NCBI GenBank assembly: GCA_002316315.1
Contig: DCDG01000027.1
Span: forward strand, 1 to 17,248
DNA: 17,248 nt
Direction of reading: 5' to 3'
From: Candidatus Aminicenantes bacterium UBA1061
Lineage (GTDB): Bacteria > Acidobacteriota > Aminicenantia > Aminicenantales > Saccharicenantaceae
The position numbers and the translations under genes were made by a program. Shown piece by piece: positions 7,276 to 14,953 of this stretch (its first letter is position 1; each line of letters begins with the position of its first letter). Under the pieces are notes generated by a model. It had not been told where the DNA came from. It worked only from the letters and a program-made list of their open reading frames with translations, and searched no databases.

Positions 7276-7312
7276 TGAGTAAAGCAGGGAAAAGAAGCAC
7301 AGGAAAAAGCAG

Positions 7313-9382
7313 ATGAGTTTAATAAATCTATATTATTCACTTAAACCCCTCATTCCCCGATCAGCTCAGATCCAAACCAGAAGGCGTGTTGCTCAGCTGC
7401 GGAGAAAAAGAAATCTGGACATCTGGCCCATTTCAGAAAAAGCAGGCGCCTTGCCTAAAGACTGGAATGGCTGGCCACATAACAAGAAGTTTGCTCTGGC
7501 TATAATTCATGACGTTGATACCATTCAAGGGATGGCCAACTGCCTAAAGCTTATGGAACTAGATATACAGCTGGGTGTAAAGGCCTCATTCAATTTTGTT
7601 CCGGAAGATTACTGGGTTCCCCCATGGTTTAGACAAATTATAATTGAGAATGGTTTTGAGGTCGGCCTTCATGGCTTAACCCATGACGGACGCATTTTTC
7701 TGTCAAGGAAAAAATTCGATAAAAGCCACAAGAAAATCCAGAGTTATTTGCTCGACTGGCAGATTACTGGATTTGTTGCCCCTTCAATGATCTGCAACCA
7801 AAAATGGCTAACCGAGCTGGAAATAGAGTGGGCCTGCAGCAGTTTTGATACAGACCCTTTTGAGCCGCAGCGTCAAGATGTCCATACTATTTTCCCTTTT
7901 TTTGTAAACGACCAGAACAATCAGAGCGGCTATGTGGAACTACCTTACACCTTACCCCAGGATCACTGTCTTTATATAATCCTTAAAGAAAGAACCAATC
8001 AGATCTGGAAGAAAAAGCTGGATTGGATTGCAGCAACAGGAGGTATGGCCCTCCTTAATATCCACCCCGATTACATTTTATTCGATGACGAAAAGGGTAT
8101 AGAAAAATATCCTGCTCAGCACTATATAAATTTTATTAATTATATAAAAGAAAAATATTCTGGGCAATACTGGATGGCTCTACCAAGGGAAATCGCCCAT
8201 TTCTGGCTGCAGAATCAGGTTGGTGATGGTGAAAAGTTGTTGAGGACAAAAGAAGAAAGATTTCGTCTAGAAAGAAATATTGTTGCTGAAATAAAGCCGA
8301 AATCAATATCAGTACCATCACGTCGAATCTGGATTGACCTTGACAATACCCCTCATGTGCCTTTTTTTATTCCTATTATTCGGGAGCTAAGAAAAAGAGG
8401 GCATGAAGTGATTCTTAGTGCCAGAGATGCCTTTCAAGTCTGTGACTTGGCCAATAAGAAAGGATTGAGTTATGCTTGCATCGGTAAGCATTATGGGAAA
8501 AATCCACTAAAGAAGGTAATCGGCCTGTTTTGGAGAGGCTGCCAGTTATTTCCTTTTGCAAAGAAGAACAAACCCAGTCTAGCATTATCTCATGGCGCCA
8601 GATCCCAGATATTGATAGCTAATATCCTTGGAATTCCTACAATACTTCTCACCGACTATGAGCACTCCCAAACAATTTATCCTGCCAGAGCACACTGGCT
8701 CATTGTCCCCGAGATCCTGATGGGCCAGGTTAAAAAAGTCCAGGCAAATCGCATTCACTATTATCGTGGAATTAAGGAAGAAGTCTATGTCACAGATTTT
8801 GAACCAGACCTTGAGCTTGCCTCGGCACTAGGCTTAAAGGAAGATGAAATCATTATAACCGTTAGGCCACCGGCTGAAGAAGCACATTATTATAATCCAG
8901 AGAGTACCAACCTATTTATCGAACTAATGGAAAGAATTGCCAAGGCCGAAGGGATTAGAGCTATCCTTCTGCCAAGGCATAAAATTCAGGAACAAAAACT
9001 CCGCCGAACATATCCACACTGGTTTGTAAATGATAAGGTGATAGTCCCACATGAAGCGTTAGACGGTCTTCAAGTTCTGTGGATATCAGACCTTGTAGTG
9101 AGCGGTGGTGGCACTATGAACAGAGAGGCAGCAGCTTTAGGTGTTCCAGTATTCAGTATATTCCGAGGCAAAACAGGAAAAGTAGATAAAATGTTAGAGT
9201 CTCAGGGACGATTAGTACTGATAAAAAATAAAGATGAAATCTGGAATAAAATAAGTTTTGTTCGAAGAAAAAAGAATACGTGCTTTAAAAAAGAATTGAA
9301 GCCAGCCCTTGAGGACATTATAAATAGCATTGAAAATATAATAAGAATCCATGCTGAAAGCGATAAGTTAAAGTTGAATTAA
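7313..9382 (+). CDS. Fusion of polysaccharide deacetylase (CE4-like) and DUF354 glycosyltransferase-like domain
   Basis: One uninterrupted 689-residue frame with two domains. Residues about 55-305 are NodB/CE4-like: HDVD (66-69) provides the catalytic aspartate site and HGLTH (120-124) the metal-binding H-xxx-H. This part would remove N- or O-acetyl groups from a sugar. A charged linker (about 306-336) leads to RIWIDLDNTPHVPFF (338-352), the hallmark start of DUF354, which continues to about 680 with a GT-B-like pattern including VSGGGTMNREAAALGVPVF near the C-terminus. DUF354 proteins are often encoded next to wecB, as here (gene starts 46 nt downstream). The fusion would couple deacetylation to sugar transfer or processing. 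The start has AGGA 9-10 nt upstream. No signal peptide is seen, so it should act in the cytoplasm. Confidence 0.85.
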   Translation: MSLINLYYSLKPLIPRSAQIQTRRRVAQLRRKRNLDIWPISEKAGALPKDWNGWPHNKKFALAIIHDVDTIQGMANCLKLMELDIQLGVKASFNFVPEDYWVPPWFRQIIIENGFEVGLHGLTHDGRIFLSRKKFDKSHKKIQSYLLDWQITGFVAPSMICNQKWLTELEIEWACSSFDTDPFEPQRQDVHTIFPFFVNDQNNQSGYVELPYTLPQDHCLYIILKERTNQIWKKKLDWIAATGGMALLNIHPDYILFDDEKGIEKYPAQHYINFINYIKEKYSGQYWMALPREIAHFWLQNQVGDGEKLLRTKEERFRLERNIVAEIKPKSISVPSRRIWIDLDNTPHVPFFIPIIRELRKRGHEVILSARDAFQVCDLANKKGLSYACIGKHYGKNPLKKVIGLFWRGCQLFPFAKKNKPSLALSHGARSQILIANILGIPTILLTDYEHSQTIYPARAHWLIVPEILMGQVKKVQANRIHYYRGIKEEVYVTDFEPDLELASALGLKEDEIIITVRPPAEEAHYYNPESTNLFIELMERIAKAEGIRAILLPRHKIQEQKLRRTYPHWFVNDKVIVPHEALDGLQVLWISDLVVSGGGTMNREAAALGVPVFSIFRGKTGKVDKMLESQGRLVLIKNKDEIWNKISFVRRKKNTCFKKELKPALEDIINSIENIIRIHAESDKLKLN

Positions 9383-9428
9383 AAATAAATAATCTGGCTG
9401 AAATTAAGAAGGATATGAGATCAATAAA

Positions 9429-10544
9429 ATGAAGATCTTGATGATAGCGGGGGCCAGACCTAACTTTATGAAAATCGCCCCTCTTGTTAAAGCCATCCAT
9501 TCTTATAATAACGAGAGTAAGAATAAGACAGGAATTAAACAGGTTTTGGTCCATACCGGTCAGCACTATGACCACAATATGTCTGATATCTTTTTCCGGG
9601 AGCTGGGCATTCCTGCCCCTGATTTCAATCTGGGAGTTGGCTCGGGCTCGCAGGCAGAACAGACCGCTAAAATCATGCTGGCCTTTGAACCGGTCTGCCA
9701 GCAGCTCAAGCCTAACTGGGTAGTAGTCGTAGGCGATGTCAATTCGACTTTAGCCTGCTCTCTGGTGGCGGCCAAACTTGGCCTCAGGATCGCTCACGTT
9801 GAGGCTGGCCTGAGAAGCTTCGACTCGACCATGCCGGAAGAGATAAACAGAGTGGTAACTGACAGGCTGTCTGACCTGTTATTTACACCATCAACTGACG
9901 CCAATTTAAATCTGAGAAAAGAAGGCGTGCCAACTGGAAAGATAAAATTTGTCGGAAACATCATGATCGATGCTCTCATTTATCAGCTAAGAAACGGCGA
10001 AAGAAGCCAGCTGGCTGAACAGCTGAATCTTAAACCGAGGCAGTTTGCCTATATCACCCTTCATCGCCCATCTAATGTCGATAACCCGGAAACACTTAAG
10101 GCCATCATGAAAAAGCTGGTGAGCCTCTCCCGCCAAATGACAGTTGTCTTCCCCGTACATCCCCGAACGCGGAAAAATCTGCTGGAAATAAATTTTAAAT
10201 CCAAAGCCTACCAGAAGCTAAAACTTATAGAGCCTATCGGTTATAGCGATTCACTCTGGCTGGCCAAAAATGCCTCTTTGGTGCTGACCGATTCAGGAGG
10301 GCTTCAAGAAGAGACGACCTACTTTAAGACCCCCTGTCTGACTCTGCGAGCTAATACCGAAAGACCAATTACGATTAAACTCGGAACCAATAAGCTGACG
10401 GACATTAGAAAACTGGATGATGATATAAAGGAGATCCTGGAGGGAAAGACCAGGAAAGGAAAAATTCCCAGATATTGGGATGGCCTGACAGCTCAGCGGA
10501 TAGTCAGGCATCTGGTTGAAGGAGCTCGCGACGGCAAGGAATAA
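9429..10544 (+). CDS. wecB: UDP-N-acetylglucosamine 2-epimerase (non-hydrolysing)
   Basis: A 371-residue enzyme interconverting UDP-GlcNAc and UDP-ManNAc, the usual entry to ManNAc-derived sugars. Family motifs are all present: GARPNFMKIAPL (8-19), HTGQHYD (42-48), GDVNST (102-107, Asp103), HVEAGLRS (123-130, Glu125), MPEEINR (135-141), LHRPSNVD (211-218, His212) and DSGGLQEE. These cover the acidic residues and the histidine that are catalytic in WecB. The length is normal. GAAGGA lies about 14 nt upstream of the ATG, a long spacing. The gene is clearly GC-richer than the end of the preceding one (for example 37/60 at 9781-9840 against 15/60 at 9241-9300). Confidence 0.95.
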   Translation: MKILMIAGARPNFMKIAPLVKAIHSYNNESKNKTGIKQVLVHTGQHYDHNMSDIFFRELGIPAPDFNLGVGSGSQAEQTAKIMLAFEPVCQQLKPNWVVVVGDVNSTLACSLVAAKLGLRIAHVEAGLRSFDSTMPEEINRVVTDRLSDLLFTPSTDANLNLRKEGVPTGKIKFVGNIMIDALIYQLRNGERSQLAEQLNLKPRQFAYITLHRPSNVDNPETLKAIMKKLVSLSRQMTVVFPVHPRTRKNLLEINFKSKAYQKLKLIEPIGYSDSLWLAKNASLVLTDSGGLQEETTYFKTPCLTLRANTERPITIKLGTNKLTDIRKLDDDIKEILEGKTRKGKIPRYWDGLTAQRIVRHLVEGARDGKE

Positions 10545-10592
10545 AACAATTTTTATTCGGCAGGAAAAGACTAAAAAATAGAAGGACAAAAT

Positions 10593-11777
10593 TTGAGCCA
10601 GCAAAAAACGCCAGGTCGCTCAGAAATAGAAGAGGTGGCCAGAAGACTCTGGGTATATTGCCTTAAAAATGACTTTTCAGGTTATGACCCTTATGACGCT
10701 CTGAACAGTCCCCTTTTCAGCCATGGGCCATGGGCCAGATCCAGGTTAGTCAGGCTGGCAGCAACTCAGGGATTAAAGCGCCTGCCAATTAATATCAGAC
10801 CTCTTTTACTGATTCCCAAAACTCAAAATCCCAAAGCCCTGGCTATCTTTCTAAAAGCTGCTTTGAGATTAACCTCAGCCGGGATAATCGAAAATATGGA
10901 AATCATAAAGTACTTGATTAAAAGGATAGCTGAACTGCGCACAGCAGAAGCTAATTATTACGGTTGGGGATACAACTTCCCCTGGCAGACAAGAACAATT
11001 TTTGTCCCGCGTGGAGCACCAAATCTAGTCTGTACCATTTTTGTGGCCGATGCCTTACTGGATGCCTATGACATTATAGGCAAGGCAGAGTGCCTGAAAA
11101 TGGCCAGAACAGCTGTTGACTATATTTTTAATGAACTTTTCTGGTCAGAAAAAGGAAGTGCCGGTTTCAGCTATCCACAGCCGGGCATAAAAGAACATAC
11201 ATATAATGCCAATCTTTTAGGCGCAGCTCTACTTAGCAGAATTTCGAAGGTTACAAGAGAAAAGAACTATTTAGAGGCTGCACTCACCGTGGCTGGTTAT
11301 GCCGCTTCCTGCCAGAATAAAGATGGCTCCTGGTATTATGGGGAAAGGGCTGAGAGCAGATGGATAGATAATTTCCATACTGGCTATAACCTGATAGCTT
11401 TGAGGGATCTAAAGAAATATGCTGAAACTGACGAGTTTGATCAAACGATTAAAAAAGGCTTTAGCTTTTACATCAAGAACTTTTTTCGCCAGGACGGAGC
11501 CCCGAAGTATTACCACGATCGGGTGTATCCAATTGACAGCCACTGCCTGGCTCAGAGTATAATTACCCTTGAAGCTTTCAGAGAACTTAACAAGGATGCC
11601 CGACAGCTTTCTCTGTCAGTGCTCAAATGGGGACTTGAGAATATGTGGAGCGGGAAAGGTTATTTTTATTACCAGCGGAATCGTTTCTACACCAACCTGA
11701 TTCCCTATATGCGCTGGACTGAGGCCTGGATGCTCCTGGCTCTAAGCGAACTATTAGCTCACTCAAACTCTTTATAA
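10593..11777 (+). CDS. Alpha/alpha-toroid (six-hairpin-like) protein of unknown activity
   Basis: A 394-residue, mainly helical protein whose repeats alternate hydrophobic helices with conserved aromatic loops: WGYNFPWQ (125-132), HTYNANLL (202-209), NKDGSWYYGE (242-251), DNFHTGYN (259-266) and YPIDSHCLAQ (312-321). This pattern is that of (alpha/alpha)6 barrels, seen in glycoside hydrolases, polysaccharide lyases, epimerases and terpene cyclases. Similar proteins in glycan loci carry no settled function. The start is a TTG (10593-10595) chosen because GAAGGA lies 6 nt upstream; no ATG occurs before residue 102. There is no signal peptide or transmembrane segment, which argues against an extracellular lyase. 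It could act on a lipid-linked or nucleotide-linked sugar (inference). Confidence 0.75.
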   Translation: MSQQKTPGRSEIEEVARRLWVYCLKNDFSGYDPYDALNSPLFSHGPWARSRLVRLAATQGLKRLPINIRPLLLIPKTQNPKALAIFLKAALRLTSAGIIENMEIIKYLIKRIAELRTAEANYYGWGYNFPWQTRTIFVPRGAPNLVCTIFVADALLDAYDIIGKAECLKMARTAVDYIFNELFWSEKGSAGFSYPQPGIKEHTYNANLLGAALLSRISKVTREKNYLEAALTVAGYAASCQNKDGSWYYGERAESRWIDNFHTGYNLIALRDLKKYAETDEFDQTIKKGFSFYIKNFFRQDGAPKYYHDRVYPIDSHCLAQSIITLEAFRELNKDARQLSLSVLKWGLENMWSGKGYFYYQRNRFYTNLIPYMRWTEAWMLLALSELLAHSNSL

Positions 11778-11844
11778 GCTGATAGAGCAATGGCTGAAGG
11801 TCGATATTAATGATCCTCCGGTAAGTTGAGCGAAAAGGCAGAGT

Positions 11845-12735
11845 TTGATAACCATGACTGAGAAGACTCTTAGCTACGTTTTGATTACCGCTGCCAAGAA
11901 TGAAGCCAAGTTTATAGAAAAGACGATTGATTCAGTAGTGAATCAAACAGTACTTCCTCTGAGATGGGTCATCATCAATGACGGTTCAACGGATAATACC
12001 GGGGAAATAATTGAGCAATATGCCAGAAAATATGAATGGATAGAACCAATTGTTTTGCCGGAGAGCAGAGAAAGGCATTTTGGCCGTAAGGCCGTGGCCT
12101 TTAATAAGGGTTATGAAAGAATAAAGAATCTCGATTTTGATCTCATCGGAAATCTTGATGCTGATATTTCCTTTGATAAGGATTATTTCGCTTTTCTTAT
12201 CTCAAAATTTGCAGCCAACCCAAAACTGGGCGTGGCGGGCACTCCTTTTAGAGAAGACTCGAGACAGTATGATTATCGTTTTTCCAGGAAAGAACATGTC
12301 TCGGGCGCCTGCCAGCTTTTCCGCCGGGAGTGCTTTGAGGAGATCGGCGGATATATACCGAGGAAAGAAGGTGGGGTTGATCTGGCTGCCGTTCTCACGG
12401 TCAGGATGAGAGGCTGGATAACTGAAACTTTTACTGAAAAATACTGTATTCATAATCGCCCGATGGGAAAAGCCGACCCTAATTTCGTCAAGTACACTTT
12501 TAGAAGTGGCTACGGTGACTATCAGTTTGGAGTCCACCCTCTATGGCAATTCATGAGGTCAATCTATCAGATGACGGGGAGACCTGTTTTCATCTCCGGG
12601 GCACTGCTTTTATCCGGTTATGTCTGGGCCATGCTGACCAGAGCTCAGTGGGCAGTTCCAGAAGAAGTGGTAGAATTTAGAAGAAAAGAACAGATAACGT
12701 GGCTAAAGGAATATATAAGGAAGCTTTTATCATGA
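11845..12735 (+). CDS. GT2 family glycosyltransferase
   Basis: A 296-residue GT-A fold enzyme transferring a sugar from a nucleotide donor. YVLITAAKNEAKFIEKTI at the N-terminus, INDGSTDNT (44-52), and the metal-binding DAD (105-107, in NLDADISFD) are diagnostic. Its single hydrophobic stretch near 248-264 may anchor it to the membrane. Two starts are possible. TTG at 11845 has AAAAGG 6 nt upstream. ATG at 11854, three codons later, has a more typical N-terminus but poorer spacing. The TTG is shown, as the previous gene also uses TTG. Acceptor and sugar are unknown. The gap of 67 nt from the toroid gene holds no recognisable signal. Confidence 0.9.
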   Translation: MITMTEKTLSYVLITAAKNEAKFIEKTIDSVVNQTVLPLRWVIINDGSTDNTGEIIEQYARKYEWIEPIVLPESRERHFGRKAVAFNKGYERIKNLDFDLIGNLDADISFDKDYFAFLISKFAANPKLGVAGTPFREDSRQYDYRFSRKEHVSGACQLFRRECFEEIGGYIPRKEGGVDLAAVLTVRMRGWITETFTEKYCIHNRPMGKADPNFVKYTFRSGYGDYQFGVHPLWQFMRSIYQMTGRPVFISGALLLSGYVWAMLTRAQWAVPEEVVEFRRKEQITWLKEYIRKLLS

Positions 12736-12772
12736 AGAAACGAAAACGAAGAAGCAGGCAAGGAAGGCCCTG

Positions 12773-13753
12773 ATGAAAGCCATACCGATAGATATTCGCT
12801 GGCATGAAAGGTTGCCTGTTTTTGCCTCTGAATCTTTTCTCAAGGCAGTAAGTGATGAATATGGCTGGTTGGGTGGTTTCGACGATAGCGGACAACTTTT
12901 ATGTATTCTCCCTTATACCATCATCAAGAAGCTATCGTTTAAATTTGTTAGATTCAGAGTGGAGACCATCCCTCAAGTTGAAAATTTTTCTATCGATGAA
13001 GAGAAGGCTTTTTTAAATAGCTGCCTCGATTTTTTCCGTTCTAAAAAAGCAGATGTCATCATACCGGCCACGACTAATTCCATATTCCGTACCTATCCTG
13101 ACGGGGCGGTCGCCGCTCCCTATGGAACTTATATAATAGACCTGCAACCGGCCGAAGAGGTACTCTGGCATAATCTAGCAAGTAAAACCAAACAGAATAT
13201 AAATAAAGCCATAAAGCTTGGCGTTGCTATTCAAGAAGCCCCAGCAGAGATTAAACCTGCTTATGAACTTATTCAAGAGACTTTCAAAAGATCCAGGCTC
13301 CCATTTATGAGCTTCAATTCATTCAAGCGATATATAGATGGCCTCGGCCAGTTTGGCCTGATTTTAAAAGCAGAGCATCAAGGTCTATCTCAAAGTTATG
13401 TTATCTTTCCTTATAGTGATTATAGAGCCTATGCTGTCTATGGAGGCAATGCTGCTAACATGATTCAAGGTGCAAATAAATATCTTTTGTGGGAAGCAAT
13501 AAAGATATTTAAAAAATTAGGAGTGAAAGACTTCGATTTTGTCGGAGTCAGAATAAATCCAGAGAAAGGGTCAAAGCAGGATGCACTCAGTTCTTTCAAA
13601 AGGCATTTTGGTGGCCAATTAGTTCAGGGGTATATCTGGAAATATCCTCTTAATCCAGTTAAATACAAGCTATATAATCTGGCGGCTAGACTCAGAAGCG
13701 GCGGCGACATTGTCGATGCAGAAAAACATAAGATGGCTGATTTAAAATCATAG
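12773..13753 (+). CDS. FemAB/GNAT-like aminoacyl or acyl transferase (second copy)
   Basis: A 326-residue FemAB-family protein. Features are the basic segment LASKTKQNINKAIKLGV (135-151), ELIQETFKRSRLPFMS (165-180), AVYGGNAANMIQGANKYLLWEAIKIFKKLG (221-250) and DFDFVGV ending in SFKRHFGGQ (253-282). This matches the layout of the copy at 5949-6995, though overall sequence identity looks low. FemAB relatives add amino acids to peptidoglycan precursors; in glycan loci they may aminoacylate or acylate sugar amines. A GGAAGG site 5 nt before the ATG fixes the start. It sits between the glycosyltransferase and the aminotransferase, whose amino sugar could be its acceptor (inference). Confidence 0.85.
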   Translation: MKAIPIDIRWHERLPVFASESFLKAVSDEYGWLGGFDDSGQLLCILPYTIIKKLSFKFVRFRVETIPQVENFSIDEEKAFLNSCLDFFRSKKADVIIPATTNSIFRTYPDGAVAAPYGTYIIDLQPAEEVLWHNLASKTKQNINKAIKLGVAIQEAPAEIKPAYELIQETFKRSRLPFMSFNSFKRYIDGLGQFGLILKAEHQGLSQSYVIFPYSDYRAYAVYGGNAANMIQGANKYLLWEAIKIFKKLGVKDFDFVGVRINPEKGSKQDALSSFKRHFGGQLVQGYIWKYPLNPVKYKLYNLAARLRSGGDIVDAEKHKMADLKS

Positions 13754-13768
13754 AGGAATGGAGAAACG

Positions 13769-14953
13769 GTGTCAATTTCTCTGATACCAACCGAAGCCTG
13801 GGAATATGCTGTTGGCGATGCTTTAACAGCAGTTCTCTCTCTGTTTGAGAAAGACAGAGACGGTCATCTCAATTTAAAAGGAATTGGTGAATGTCTTCCC
13901 GTGAGATCAGGCAGGGTCGGTATCCTGCTTTCTCTTAAAGCTTTAAACTTAAAGAAAAACTCTGGGGTTGGTGTTCCGCTCTATTGTTGCCCCGTCGTTT
14001 TTAAAGCTATAAAAGCTGCGGGATATTATCCGGTTTTTATTGACGTTGATCCTCAAAATTACTGTCTATCGCTCCAAGATCTGGCTGCCAAGGTACCAAA
14101 AATAGAGGCTCTTATCGCAGTTCATATGTTTGGCCATGTAGCAGATATGCCGACTATACTTAAAATTATGGAAGACAAGCCGGTTATTGAAGATTGTGCT
14201 CAATCGCTAGGAAGTTCAATTAATGGTAAGCTCACAGGAACATTTGGATCAATTTCCATTTTTAGTTTCAGGTCAGGGAAATACATCAGCGCTGGAGAGG
14301 GTGCAGCTATATATTGCCGGGAGCCGGGGTTAAAGATGCGTCTGGAAAACGATATTCGGAGTCTCCCCGAACCCGCCCAATGTGAGGAAATAAAGCATGT
14401 TGTCGAAACTTACCTTCGTAGCCAGCTCAGAAGCTGGCCACTGTGGGGTCTGGCCGGATCAAAAATATGGAAGATATATAACAAAGAGGTTGATTTTATA
14501 AAGAAGTCACCGATCGTTTTAAGCCAGACTTTTAGATCTGACCTGATGACGATTAAGAGAAGACTCACCCATCTTGAAAACCTGATAAAGATGCAAAAAC
14601 GGCATGCTCAATATTATCTTGAAAATCTGAAGATCCCCCAGGAAATGTTCTGTAATGAACCACCAGGCTATACCTACAACCGCTTTATGTTTCCCATTAA
14701 GCTTCGCTCAGAAAAAGAGTATAAGTTCTTATCAAATTTTTTATTTAATAAAAATATAAGCACTTCCAGACCCTACTTTGACGTTATAGAAGGAGCTGCC
14801 AGATATTATGGCTATAAGGGAGATTGCCCACTAGCTGAGCATTTGTTAAAGGCAACTCTGGTTATTCCTGTCCACTATAAGCTCCGCGAAAAAGATTTAA
14901 AATATATCAGCAATTCGGTGAATCTGGCCTGGCAGCGTTACCAAGGTTTTTAA
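13769..14953 (+). CDS. DegT/DnrJ/EryC1/StrS family PLP-dependent aminotransferase
   Basis: A 394-residue sugar aminotransferase-type protein, expected to convert a keto-sugar nucleotide to an amino sugar with glutamate as donor. IEDCAQSLGSS (about 140-150) is the PLP-binding motif. GTFGSISIFSFRSGKYISAGEGA contains the SFxxxK lysine at position 171 that forms the Schiff base. The C-terminal half has the usual RPYF and HLLKATLVIPVH segments. The start is GTG, supported by GGAG 7 nt upstream; the gene begins 15 nt after the FemAB-like stop. Its stop codon overlaps that of the opposing gene. Residues about 200-260 form a less typical aromatic/basic insertion, so the substrate may be atypical. Confidence 0.9.
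   Translation: MSISLIPTEAWEYAVGDALTAVLSLFEKDRDGHLNLKGIGECLPVRSGRVGILLSLKALNLKKNSGVGVPLYCCPVVFKAIKAAGYYPVFIDVDPQNYCLSLQDLAAKVPKIEALIAVHMFGHVADMPTILKIMEDKPVIEDCAQSLGSSINGKLTGTFGSISIFSFRSGKYISAGEGAAIYCREPGLKMRLENDIRSLPEPAQCEEIKHVVETYLRSQLRSWPLWGLAGSKIWKIYNKEVDFIKKSPIVLSQTFRSDLMTIKRRLTHLENLIKMQKRHAQYYLENLKIPQEMFCNEPPGYTYNRFMFPIKLRSEKEYKFLSNFLFNKNISTSRPYFDVIEGAARYYGYKGDCPLAEHLLKATLVIPVHYKLREKDLKYISNSVNLAWQRYQGF

Larger units (their letters stand above)
6996..7312. other. Divergent intergenic region with promoter-like sites on both strands
   Basis: This 317-bp gap separates the leftward FemAB operon from the rightward deacetylase-DUF354 operon and must hold the control elements of both. It is AT-rich on the left and becomes purine/GC-richer from about 7210. 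Promoter-like hexamers on each strand and a rightward leader with alternative hairpins are listed separately. Short frames on both strands occur, but none has both a good ribosome site and recognisable content. Confidence 0.7.

Noticed and set aside
7274..7316. 13-codon GTG frame in the rightward leader whose TGA overlaps the next ATG
   Set aside because: Very short, low-complexity lysine/arginine/serine peptide with no convincing ribosome site; the downstream gene has its own AGGA.
9416..9433. Five-codon mini-frame ending on the wecB start (AATGA overlap)
   Set aside because: The Shine-Dalgarno-like AAGGA is too close to its ATG, and such tiny frames are common by chance.
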